Of a DNA stretch of 8,133 nucleotides, positions 1-6,493 are shown one piece after another. The translations under genes and the position numbers were made by a program. The number at the start of each line of letters is the position of its first letter. Position 1 is the stretch's first letter. The notes beneath the pieces are model-generated. The model ran no database searches and had not been told where the DNA came from. It saw nothing but the letters and a program-made list of their open reading frames with translations. This DNA comes from DAOTVC01 sp034437215 (GTDB lineage: Bacteria; Chloroflexota; Anaerolineae; B4-G1; SLSP01), in contig DAOTVC010000015.1 in assembly GCA_034437215.1 (NCBI GenBank), forward strand, positions 1 to 8,133. The letters are read 5' to 3'.

Positions 1-169
1 AGTGGGGCGCGTGCTCTTCGATGATCGGTTCCAGATAAGCGAAGACCTCCTCATCGACGAAGAGAGAGCCTTCGTTCCAGCACCGCCCCTTGTACTCCCC
101 GGGGAGGATTTCGAAGTAGAGGGTGCCCTCGAGCTGCTCCTTGTCTCGGATCAGACGAATCTTGCTCAC
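1..169 (-). CDS. Partial small protein of unknown function, C-terminus beyond window
   Basis: I do not recognise this protein. The frame begins with GTG at 169, immediately after an in-frame TGA (175-173) and one AAG codon, and stays open for 56 codons to the window edge. The peptide starts (M)SKIRLIRDKEQLEGTLYF and continues with an acidic, aromatic-rich stretch (CWNEGSLFVDEEVFAYLEPI). This reads as an ordinary folded soluble protein with no membrane segment. The overlapping frame on the same strand gives a low-quality arginine- and glycine-rich peptide, which supports this frame as the real one. It starts 3 bp after the probable corrected stop of the Imm31-like gene, so the two are likely cotranscribed and translationally coupled. 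The SD is weak. By association it could be another immunity or toxin-neighbour protein, but that is only inference. Confidence 0.6.
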   Translation of the reverse strand, partial: MSKIRLIRDKEQLEGTLYFEILPGEYKGRCWNEGSLFVDEEVFAYLEPIIEEHAPH

Positions 170-172
170 CTT

Positions 173-527
173 TCACCCGTCCCTTCCCTCGCCCAGAATA
201 CGACCTGCCCCCGCCTTCATCAACCGATACACGAAGCCGGCTGCCATCGTAGAAATTCTCGCGCTCGTCAAACTCACCCGTCGCCCTCAGACTCTTCTCC
301 TCTACGTGCCAGCACTCCTCGTCCCGATAGATAAAGACTGCATAGAAGGTTTCCAAACCATCCTCCGCCATGCCGAGCACGGCGCCCACTTCGCCGTTGA
401 TCTCGACCAACTCCGGCTTGTCGGAAGCAACGCGCACTCTCTCGTAGAGCTCGTATTGGGCATAAGCAAAACCTCCGATGGCTCGTCCGTATAGCAGTTG
501 GCTGTACTCTTCAAATCGCTTCATCAC
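173..527 (-). CDS. Imm31-like immunity-type small protein, apparent frameshift near its 3' end
   Basis: Translation starts at GTG 527 or ATG 524 (MKRFEEYSQL). The middle of the protein has a pattern I associate with the Imm31 family of polymorphic-toxin immunity proteins: EINGEVGAVLGMAED, then YAVFIY, then a W-x-V-E-E-K-S-L-R-A-T-G segment, then FYDGSRLRVSV. Family proteins are typically about 100 aa. As sequenced, the frame runs on to a TGA at 53-51 (158 aa). Its last ~55 residues are Arg/Gly-rich and overlap the better-looking frame of the next gene. Removing one G from the five-base run at 208-212 gives an ending VDEGGAGRILGEGRDG and a TGA at 175-173, for a 116-aa protein that stops 3 bp before the next start. 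I infer a base-call error or a real frameshift. No toxin gene is visible, so it may be an orphan immunity gene. The family call is from memory of the pattern and moderately sure. Confidence 0.6.
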
Positions 528-642
528 ACTTGGGATGGCCTTTCAATACCGCGCATCACTCTGGAAACCTCAGATCGAGGAGACACTTCCGCAACTGGCG
601 CCGAATCCTTTTAGCGCAGTTACCCATGCCCTTCCTCTCTAA

Positions 643-1236
643 TTACTCCCCCACCAGCTCCTGCAACCGCGCCCACTCCTCCCACGTGTTCACATTGAAA
701 AACGACCTTCCCTCGGGATCGATCCGGGCGACGGCAGCCTCCTCCAGCTCGCAGACCCGCACGTGGGCATAGAAGGCGACGATGCGCCGCCGGCCCTGCC
801 GCAGGGCAGCTTCGGCGGCAGAGGCGCAGGCGGAGGGGCGGTAGAGGGCGTGCAGGGGCTCCAACTCACCCCTCCACCGGGGCACGACCACGTCGCACCC
901 CTCGCCGGCCAGCGCCGCCAGCGCCCGCAGCAGATCAGCGTTGAGCAGCGGCAGATCACCCGCCACCACGTAGGCCCACGGTTCGCGCGCCGCCTCCAGC
1001 CCGGCGTGGACACCCGCCAGGACACCCATCCCTGGATAGCGGTCGGTCACCCGACGGACGTCGAGAAGCGGGAGAGGCTCCGCCTTCCGGGTGACCACCA
1101 CGACCTCCCGCACCAGCGGGCGAAGGCGGGCCACCACCCACGCCAGCAGAGGCTCCCCCTCGACGAGAAGGCGGCGCTTGTCCCGACCCAGACGCTCGCT
1201 CCGCCCACCCGCCAGCACCACGCCCGTGTACGGCAT
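643..1236 (-). CDS. mobA: MobA, molybdenum cofactor guanylyltransferase
   Basis: This 197-aa protein has the full MobA layout and the usual length (about 190-200 aa). The N-terminal nucleotide-binding loop is LAGGRSERLGRDK (residues 8-20). A GMGVLAGVHAGL segment (69-80) corresponds to the family's GPLAGI..GL. The metal-binding motif is GDLPLL (93-98), and the C-terminal FFNVNT motif is at 179-184. The family transfers GMP from GTP to molybdopterin to form the guanine dinucleotide cofactor (bis-MGD) used by DMSO-reductase-family enzymes in the cytoplasm. The gene lies at the end of the formate dehydrogenase set, and the catalytic subunit upstream needs bis-MGD, so its likely job is cofactor maturation for that enzyme. 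ATG 1236 is the start, with only a weak upstream SD. The gap to the preceding small gene is about 38 bp, consistent with one transcript. A CTP-dependent MocA-type relative is possible but less likely. Confidence 0.9.
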   Translation of the reverse strand: MPYTGVVLAGGRSERLGRDKRRLLVEGEPLLAWVVARLRPLVREVVVVTRKAEPLPLLDVRRVTDRYPGMGVLAGVHAGLEAAREPWAYVVAGDLPLLNADLLRALAALAGEGCDVVVPRWRGELEPLHALYRPSACASAAEAALRQGRRRIVAFYAHVRVCELEEAAVARIDPEGRSFFNVNTWEEWARLQELVGE

Positions 1237-1274
1237 CGAGGAAGCCTACCGGGGGTGACGCCCTAGGCTCGCGC

Positions 1275-1584
1275 TCACGCGATCCATGCCTGCCAATGCT
1301 CGGAGGGCACCTTCCCCAGCGCCTTGAGGTAGACGCTGACCTTGCCGTAGAAGATGAGCAGGGCCTCCTTGTAGATCTCCAGCTGGACGTGGGGCGGCAC
1401 GGAGAAGTTGGGACCGCGATCGATCCGGCGCTGCGTACCACGCCTGCAGCTTGGTCACGCTGTCCACCAGCCCCGGCTCCGGGTTGCGGTAGGAGAAGTC
1501 CCTCTCGAAGATCGGATAGTAGCTCTCCATGATCTGTTCATCAGTACCCTCCACTAAAAGATAGGGATCAGGGACGAGGGACAA
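1275..1584 (-). pseudogene. Small unrecognised gene between fdh and mobA, disrupted by a one-base frameshift
   Basis: Two frames join into one plausible small protein. The first part reads VEGTDEQIMESYYPIFERDF, then through SYRNPEPGLVDSVTKLQAWY. After about 1431-1434 the frame degrades into Arg/Pro-rich nonsense (stop near 1246), while the neighbouring frame continues sensibly as RRIDRGPNFSVPPHVQLEIY and on to SEHWQAWIA with TGA at 1277-1275. Removing one base around 1431-1437 joins them. The second frame has a stop (TGA 1457-1455) just upstream and no start of its own, which supports a single broken gene. The true start is unresolved among TTG 1584, GTG 1554 and ATG 1530. The TTG lies within repeat-derived sequence, so a product of 84-92 aa is more likely. 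I do not recognise the family. It is soluble, aromatic-rich and lacks metal-binding cysteines, and its position suggests a formate dehydrogenase accessory protein. A sequencing error is as likely as a true pseudogene. Confidence 0.55.
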
Positions 1585-1620
1585 GGGACCAGTAACACCC
1601 CGATTCCTGATTCTCGATTC
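1561..1620. repeat. Seven-base tandem repeat array, two inverted arms after the fdh stop codon
   Basis: On the plus strand GGG recurs at exactly 7-base spacing (1564, 1571, 1578, 1585), in units such as GGGATCA and GGGACGA. After a short centre, GATTC recurs at 1602, 1609 and 1616, so the opposite strand again shows G-starting heptamers. The two arms are thus oriented head to head and could pair imperfectly in the transcript. The array begins directly after the formate dehydrogenase TAG (1624-1622) and runs into the start region of the next small gene, where it supplies the possible TTG start. It may act as an intercistronic hairpin or terminator-like structure, which is inference. Confidence 0.75.
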
Positions 1621-1621
1621 T

Positions 1622-4468
1622 CTACTCGATTCCCTCCACCCGCACCGCGCTCACCTTGTACTCCGGGATCTTCGCCTGCGGATCGAGGAAGGCGCCCGTC
1701 GCCCAGTTGACGTTGCCCGCGGGGAAGTGGAAGGTCCCGAAGATGAGGCCCGGGGCGACGCGGTCGGTGAGCCAGGCGCGCGCCTCGAACTCGCCCCGCC
1801 GGGAGCTGACCCGCACCCGGTCGCCGTGAGCGATCCCCAGGCGCCGCCCGTCGTCGGGATGGAGCTCGATCCACGGCTCGGGGTAGAGCGCCATCAGGTT
1901 CGAGGAGCGGCGGGTCATCTCCCCGCCGTGCCAGTGGTAGAGCGTCCGCCCCGTCGTCATCGTGAAGGGGTAGTCGGCGTCGGGGTGCTCCTCCGGCTCC
2001 AGGTGGGGATTCGCGGTGAAGAGCCCCTTCCCCCGCGCGAAGGTCCCCACGTGCAGGATCGGGGTGCCGGGATGGTCGGGGCCGCGCACGGGCCACTGAA
2101 GCTGCTCCCCGGCGTCGAGCCGCGCGTAGTTGAAGCCCGCGTAGATGGGGGTCAGCGCCGCCAGCTCGTCCATCACCTCCGCGGGGGAGGCGTAGTCCAT
2201 GGGGAGCCCCATCCGTGTGCCGACCTCGCAGAGGATCTCCCAGTCGGGCAGCGCCTCGCCCGGCGGCTCCACCGCCTTGTGCACCCGCTGGACCCGCCGT
2301 TCGGTGTTGGTGTAGGTGCCCTCCTTCTCGGCGAAGCAAGCGCCGGGCAGGATCACGTCGGCGAAGCGCGCCGTCTCGGTGAAGAAGATGTCCTGCACCA
2401 CCAGGAAGTCGACGGCCTCCAGCGCCCGCCGCACGTGGTTGAGGTCCGGGTCCGAGGTCATGGGGTCCTCCGCCATGACGTAGAGCGCGCGGACGTCGCC
2501 CGCCTCCGCCCCCTGCATCAGCTCCACGACGGTGAGCCCCGGATCCTCGGGCAGCCCCTCGACGCCCCACCCCGCCTCGAACTTGGCCCGCATCTCGGGA
2601 TCGGCGACCTTCTGGTAGCCCGGGTAGACGTTGACCAGCGCCCCCAGGTCGCAGGCGCCCTGCACGTTGTTCTGACCGCGCAGCGGATTGACCCCGCCGC
2701 CCGGCACGCCGATGTTGCCCAGGAGCATCTGGAGGTTCGCCAGCGTCATCACGTTGCGCGTGCCGGTGATGTGCTGGGTGATCCCCATGGCCCAGAAGAC
2801 GGCGGCGGGTCGGTGCTCGTGGAGCAGGCGGGCAGCCTCGCGGATCTTCTCCGCCGGCACGCCCGAGATCTCCGCCGCCCGCTCCGGCGAATAGTGCATG
2901 ACCACCTCGCGGAAGGCCTCGAAGCCCTCCGTGCGCGCCTCCATGTAGGCCCGGTCCTCCCAGCCCCGGGCCAGGATCTCGTGCATGATCCCGTTGAAGA
3001 GCGCCACGTCGGTGCCGGGGCGCTGCTGGAGGTGTAGGCAGCCGGGCAGCCGCGTCAGATCGATGCGGCGGGGGTCGGCGACGATGAGCGGGATACCCTC
3101 CTCGCGCACCCGCCGGCGCATCCTGATCCCGATCACGGGGTGCTGCTCGGTGGTATTGGAGCCCGTGACGAGGTAGAGCGCCGCTTCTCCCGTGGCGTCG
3201 GCGATGGAGTTGGTCATCGCCCCGCTGCCCAAGGTCGTCGCCAGCCCGGCGACCGTCGAGGCGTGGCAGAGGCGGGCGCAGTGGTCGACGTTGTTTGTCT
3301 TGCCGGCGGCGCGCGCCAGCTTCTGCATCAGGTAGTTCTCCTCGTTGGTGCACTTCGCCGAGGAGAGGTAACCCACGCTGTCGGGCCCGTGGGTATCCCG
3401 ATGATAGGCGAGCTGCTGGGCGACCAGGGAGAGGGCCTCTTCCCAGGTAGCTTCGCGGAAACCGCCATTGCCTATTTCGTATTCCGTATTGCGTATTCCG
3501 TCATCTAGCTTCGAGCTTCCAGCCTCCAGTTTCCAGCTTCCAGCCTCCAGTTTCCAGTATCCAGCTTCCAGTTTCCAGTATCCAGCTTCCAGTTTCCAGC
3601 CCTCGCGAATCAGCGGTTTGGTGAGCCGCTCCTCACTGTGGACGAAGTCGTAGCCGTAGCGCCCCTTGACGCAGAGCGCCAGCCCGTTGAGCGGCGCGTC
3701 CTCCGCGGAGGTGACCCGGGTGATCTTGCCCGTGCGCGTGCTGACGTGGAGATCGAGCTGGCACCCCACCCCGCAGTAGGTGCAGGTGGTCCGCACCCGG
3801 CGCTGCTCGGCAGCCCGTCCCCACCCCACGGAGGGCCGGTCGAAGAGGGCGCCGACGGGGCAGTAGGCCACACAGATGCCGCAGGACTCGCAGCCTGCCT
3901 CGATCATCGTCTGCCCGCCGCCCGCCACCAGCCGGGTCTCGTAGCCCCGTTGGGCGAAGGTCCAGACGTCACAGCACTGGATCTCCTGGCAGGCCCGGAC
4001 ACAGCGCCCGCAGAGGATGCACTTGTTCAGATCGACCAGCACCACCGGGTTGGAATCGGCGTCCCGGGAATAGCGGGGGCGCTCGAAGGCCGGCTCTGGC
4101 AGAGGGACGTCATAACGGTAGACCCAGCGCTGGAGCTCGCAGGCGCCGTTCCCCTCGCAGGTGATGCACTCGTTGGGGTGGTGCTTGAGGAGCAGCCTGA
4201 GCACCGAGCGCCGTAGGGCCACCACCGCCTCGCTCTCCGTATGAATCACCTGCCCTTCGGCGACGGGCAGCGTGCAGGCCGTGACCGGATCGCCCAGCCC
4301 CTCCACCTCGACCACGCAGAGGCGGCAAGCGCCGGTCGGGGTCAGGTCGGCGTGATGGCAGAGCGTCGGGATCTCGATCCCCGCCCCCTGCGCCGCCTCC
4401 AACACCGTCGCTCCGGCGGGCGCCTGGACGGGATATCCGTTAATCAAGAGGTGGACCTTGTTAGTCAT
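1622..4468 (-). CDS. fdhF: Formate dehydrogenase, catalytic alpha subunit (Cys type, NuoG-like N-terminus)
   Basis: This 948-aa molybdopterin enzyme oxidises formate to CO2, or the reverse. A NuoG-like N-terminus has a 2Fe-2S site (C37, C48, C51, C65), the His-Cys cluster site (H97, C101, C104, C110) and two 4Fe-4S ferredoxin motifs (C150/C153/C156/C160 and C193/C196/C199/C203). The molybdopterin domain starts with C229, C232, C236 and C266, followed by the conserved lysine K268. The active-site segment DHCARLCHAST places cysteine at 401 followed by H402, matching the Sec/Cys-His pair of formate dehydrogenases; this is a Cys form needing no Sec machinery. The C-terminal MGD-binding domain spans roughly 825-948. 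No signal peptide or Tat motif is seen, so it is cytoplasmic. ATG 4468 has a good SD (TGAGGAG, 5 bases upstream). Residues about 290-335 are a heptapeptide repeat (WKLEAGY) encoded by a DNA heptamer array, apparently an in-frame insertion between Fe-S and catalytic domains. The partner subunit is the NuoF-like protein upstream. Confidence 0.93.
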   Translation of the reverse strand: MTNKVHLLINGYPVQAPAGATVLEAAQGAGIEIPTLCHHADLTPTGACRLCVVEVEGLGDPVTACTLPVAEGQVIHTESEAVVALRRSVLRLLLKHHPNECITCEGNGACELQRWVYRYDVPLPEPAFERPRYSRDADSNPVVLVDLNKCILCGRCVRACQEIQCCDVWTFAQRGYETRLVAGGGQTMIEAGCESCGICVAYCPVGALFDRPSVGWGRAAEQRRVRTTCTYCGVGCQLDLHVSTRTGKITRVTSAEDAPLNGLALCVKGRYGYDFVHSEERLTKPLIREGWKLEAGYWKLEAGYWKLEAGSWKLEAGSSKLDDGIRNTEYEIGNGGFREATWEEALSLVAQQLAYHRDTHGPDSVGYLSSAKCTNEENYLMQKLARAAGKTNNVDHCARLCHASTVAGLATTLGSGAMTNSIADATGEAALYLVTGSNTTEQHPVIGIRMRRRVREEGIPLIVADPRRIDLTRLPGCLHLQQRPGTDVALFNGIMHEILARGWEDRAYMEARTEGFEAFREVVMHYSPERAAEISGVPAEKIREAARLLHEHRPAAVFWAMGITQHITGTRNVMTLANLQMLLGNIGVPGGGVNPLRGQNNVQGACDLGALVNVYPGYQKVADPEMRAKFEAGWGVEGLPEDPGLTVVELMQGAEAGDVRALYVMAEDPMTSDPDLNHVRRALEAVDFLVVQDIFFTETARFADVILPGACFAEKEGTYTNTERRVQRVHKAVEPPGEALPDWEILCEVGTRMGLPMDYASPAEVMDELAALTPIYAGFNYARLDAGEQLQWPVRGPDHPGTPILHVGTFARGKGLFTANPHLEPEEHPDADYPFTMTTGRTLYHWHGGEMTRRSSNLMALYPEPWIELHPDDGRRLGIAHGDRVRVSSRRGEFEARAWLTDRVAPGLIFGTFHFPAGNVNWATGAFLDPQAKIPEYKVSAVRVEGIE
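3472..3600. repeat. Seven-base tandem repeat array inserted in frame in the formate dehydrogenase gene
   Basis: CCAG recurs at exactly 7-base intervals twelve times (3519, 3526, 3533 and so on to 3596), in units of the type CCAGCTT, CCAGTTT, CCAGTAT and CCAGCCT. A second monomer type continues the same register to the left, with GTATT at 3479, 3486 and 3493, giving about 18 units over 129 bp. Three heptamers make seven codons, so the minus-strand product is a heptapeptide repeat (WKLEAGY, WKLEAGY, WKLEAGS and so on), with no stop in the coding frame. The flanking protein reads continuously from LTKPLIREG to GFREATWEEAL, as expected for the family without the insert. Confidence 0.9.
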
Positions 4469-4486
4469 GGAATCTCCTCAAAGTCA

Positions 4487-4570
4487 GGGATTAGGGACTG
4501 GGGATCCGGGATCAGAAAACCAACTTTCGCAAATACTTCACCTAATCCCCTATCCCGAATCCCTGTTCCC
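4487..4570. repeat. Inverted pair of seven-base repeat arrays between the diaphorase and catalytic subunit genes
   Basis: The left arm has GGG at 4487, 4494, 4501 and 4508. The right arm has CCC at 4547, 4554, 4561 and 4568. Both are exactly 7-base periodic and separated by about 25 bases without the repeat. Read on the coding strand, the arms are complementary over most of about 24 positions and can fold into a long imperfect stem-loop just upstream of the catalytic subunit's SD. The right arm encodes the last residues of the NuoF-like protein (GNRDSG) and its TAG stop (4552-4550). The structure could affect mRNA stability or the ratio of the two subunits, which is inference. Confidence 0.85.
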
Positions 4571-6325
4571 TTGCATTACCGCCTCCACCGGACAGACCTG
4601 CTCGCAGATCCCGCAGCGGATGCAGATTTCGTCATCGATCGCGTGGCGCTCTCGGGGCGCCCCCTCGATGGCCTCGACGGGGCAGTTGCGGGCACAGATC
4701 CCGCAGCCGATGCACGCCTCCGTGATCTCGTACTCGATCAGCGCGCGGCAGACCCCCGCCGGGCACCGCTTCTCCACGATGTGGGCGACGTACTCGTCGC
4801 GGAAGTAGCGCAGGGTGCTCAGCACGGGGTTGGGCGCCCCCTTGCCCAGCCCACAGAGCGAACCGGCCTTGACCGTCTCCCCCAGCGCCTCCAGCGTCTC
4901 CAGATCCTCGAGCTGCCCCTCGCCTTCAGTGATGCGGTTGAGGATCTCCAGCATCTCCAGCGTTCCCAGACGGCAGGGCGTGCACTGCCCGCAGGACTCG
5001 TCCTGAGCGTAGTCCAGGAAGAAGCGGGCGATGTCCACCATGCAGACCTCCTCGTCCATGACGACGAAACCCCCCGATCCCATGATCGATCCGGCGGCGA
5101 CGAGCGACTCGTAATCCACCGGTAGATCGAGGTATGCCTCGGGGATACAGCCCCCCAGCGGTCCGCCCGTCTGCACCGCCTTGAAGCCCTTGCCACCCGC
5201 GATGCCGCCGCCCACGTCGTAGACGATCTCGCGGATGGTGATCCCCAGCGGCACCTCGATGAGGCCCGTGCGCTCCGCCTTACCCGCCACGGCGAAGGTC
5301 TTCGTCCCCTTGCTCCTCTCCGTCCCCATCGAGGCGAACCACGCCCCACCCCTGAGGATGATCTGGGGGACGTTGGCGAAGGTCTCGACGTTGTTGATGT
5401 TGGTGGGCTTCCCCCAGAGCCCCTCGACGGCGGGATAGGGCGGGCGGGGGCGGGGGATGCCCCGTTGGCCCTCGATGGAGCGCATCAGCGCCGTCTCCTC
5501 GCCGCAGACGAAGGCCCCGGCCCCCATCCGTATCTCCACGTCGAAGTCGAAGTCGCTGCCGAGGATGCCCGCGCCCAGCAGCCCGTAGTCACGCGCCTGC
5601 TGGATGGCGATTCGCAGGGCCCGTAACGCGTGGGGATACTCCGCCCGCACGTAGATGTAGCCCTGCTGCGCGCCGATGGCGTAGGCGGCGATGATCATCC
5701 CCTCCAGCACGGAATGGGGATCGCCCTCCAGGACGCGCCGGTTCATAAAGGCGCCGGGGTCCCCCTCGTCGCCGTTGCAGATGACGAACTTCTCCTCGCC
5801 GGGCGCGTGGCGCGCGAAGGACCACTTGCGGGCGGTGGGAAAGCCCGCCCCGCCCCGTCCCCGCAGACCGGAGGTGTCGACCTCCTCGAGGACCTGCTCC
5901 GGCGTCATCTCCGTGAGCACCTGGGCCAGGGCCCGGTAGCCTTCGCAGGCGATGTAGTCCTCGATGTTGTCGGGACGGATGCGCCCCACGTTGCGCAGGA
6001 CGACCCGCACCTCCTTGGGGCTGGGCGGGGGGAGCGGCGCCACGGGCAGGGGAGGGATGAGCCACGCGTCGGCCCGCTCGCCCCGGTAGAGGTGCGTCTC
6101 CACCACGGCGCGGGTGCCCTCGGGGGTCAGATTGCCGTAGCGGGTGCCCTCCGGATAGACCATGAGTTCGACACCCCGCGGGCGGAAGCCCAGCGTGGGC
6201 ACGTCCAGCACCCGCACCTCGTCGCTCAGCCCGTGCGCCTCGAGGCTCGCCAAGAGCGCATCCCTGACCGCCCCCACCCCCTCGACGGCGTGGCTCAGCA
6301 GCACGTGAGAACGATAAAGCGTCAT
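4550..6325 (-). CDS. nuoF: NuoF-like NAD/FMN diaphorase subunit of formate dehydrogenase (beta subunit)
   Basis: This 591-aa protein passes electrons between the formate dehydrogenase subunit and NAD(P). Residues ~1-85 resemble the thioredoxin-like 2Fe-2S domain of NuoE/HydB-type proteins (VYPEGTRYGNLTPEG), but the first cysteine in the protein is C127, so the domain cannot hold a cluster through Cys. The FMN-binding loop is GLRGRGGAGFPT (153-164) and the NADH motif MGAGAFVCGEETAL (267-280). The N3-type 4Fe-4S site is ESCGQCTPCR (C445, C448, C451) with C491. A KRCPAGVC segment (519-526) and two C-terminal 4Fe-4S motifs (C538/C541/C544/C548 and C568/C571/C574/C578) follow, as in NuoF-like subunits of hydrogenases and formate dehydrogenases. 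Start ATG 6325 has SD-like AAGGAGAGG upstream; the nearer ATG 6330 reads only ATG-TCA-TGA. The last residues (GNRDSG) come from a heptamer repeat. Its direct partner is the catalytic subunit 81 bp downstream. Assignment to complex I itself is unlikely, as no other nuo genes are present. Confidence 0.92.
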   Translation of the reverse strand: MTLYRSHVLLSHAVEGVGAVRDALLASLEAHGLSDEVRVLDVPTLGFRPRGVELMVYPEGTRYGNLTPEGTRAVVETHLYRGERADAWLIPPLPVAPLPPPSPKEVRVVLRNVGRIRPDNIEDYIACEGYRALAQVLTEMTPEQVLEEVDTSGLRGRGGAGFPTARKWSFARHAPGEEKFVICNGDEGDPGAFMNRRVLEGDPHSVLEGMIIAAYAIGAQQGYIYVRAEYPHALRALRIAIQQARDYGLLGAGILGSDFDFDVEIRMGAGAFVCGEETALMRSIEGQRGIPRPRPPYPAVEGLWGKPTNINNVETFANVPQIILRGGAWFASMGTERSKGTKTFAVAGKAERTGLIEVPLGITIREIVYDVGGGIAGGKGFKAVQTGGPLGGCIPEAYLDLPVDYESLVAAGSIMGSGGFVVMDEEVCMVDIARFFLDYAQDESCGQCTPCRLGTLEMLEILNRITEGEGQLEDLETLEALGETVKAGSLCGLGKGAPNPVLSTLRYFRDEYVAHIVEKRCPAGVCRALIEYEITEACIGCGICARNCPVEAIEGAPRERHAIDDEICIRCGICEQVCPVEAVMQGNRDSG

Positions 6326-6371
6326 GACATGACCTCTCCTTCAAACAAACTTCGTCTGGGAACCGATCCCC

Positions 6372-6440
6372 ACTCTGGAGAAAACGATGGCCGAATCGCA
6401 CGCAGCGAGAGCCGTGCAGCCCTCACCCAGAGTATAGCAG
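6372..6440 (-). promoter_or_regulatory. Probable promoter and structured leader for the formate dehydrogenase genes
   Basis: A TATACT -10 box reads on the minus strand at 6436-6431, with only a weak T-rich candidate for the -35 region 16-18 bases upstream. This predicts a leader of about 100 nt before ATG 6325. Near its 5' end ACTCTGG (from 6433) can pair with CCAGAGT (to 6372), enclosing a smaller GCACG/CGTGC stem (6417-6413 with 6402-6398). No known riboswitch was recognised. Confidence is moderate for the -10 box and low for leader function. Confidence 0.4.
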
Positions 6441-6472
6441 CTCTCTCACCCACGAAAAGATGAAATAAGCCG

Positions 6473-6486
6473 GGTCAGGATTGACC
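6473..6486 (-). terminator. Weak hairpin after the PLP enzyme gene, possible terminator
   Basis: Just past the TAG stop (6496-6494), GGTCA and TGACC form a 5-bp stem with a 4-base loop, followed on the minus strand by a T-rich but interrupted stretch (CTTATTTCATCTTTT). It is short for an intrinsic terminator. It fits a partial break between this gene and the separately promoted formate dehydrogenase genes. Confidence 0.3.
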
Positions 6487-6493
6487 TCTTCGT

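Noticed and set aside
51..172. C-terminal extension of the Imm31-like frame as real protein
   Set aside because: Its composition is typical of an out-of-frame read, and it overlaps a more convincing gene start on the same strand.
528..642. Promoter or terminator between mobA and the Imm31-like gene
   Set aside because: I found no convincing -10/-35 pair and no stem followed by a T-run in this 115-bp gap.
1727..3037. A 436-codon open frame on the plus strand antisense to the formate dehydrogenase gene
   Set aside because: Antisense open frames are common in high-GC genes. The product is His/Arg/Pro-rich with no family features and no SD.
3267..3269. Selenocysteine at the formate dehydrogenase active site
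   Set aside because: The active-site codon is TGC for C401 (3268-3266), not TGA, so no Sec insertion is needed.
1554..3353. A 599-codon open frame on the minus strand overlapping the formate dehydrogenase gene
   Set aside because: It is a frame shadow. Its product is Arg/Gly/Pro-rich without motifs, while the overlapping frame encodes a full molybdoenzyme.
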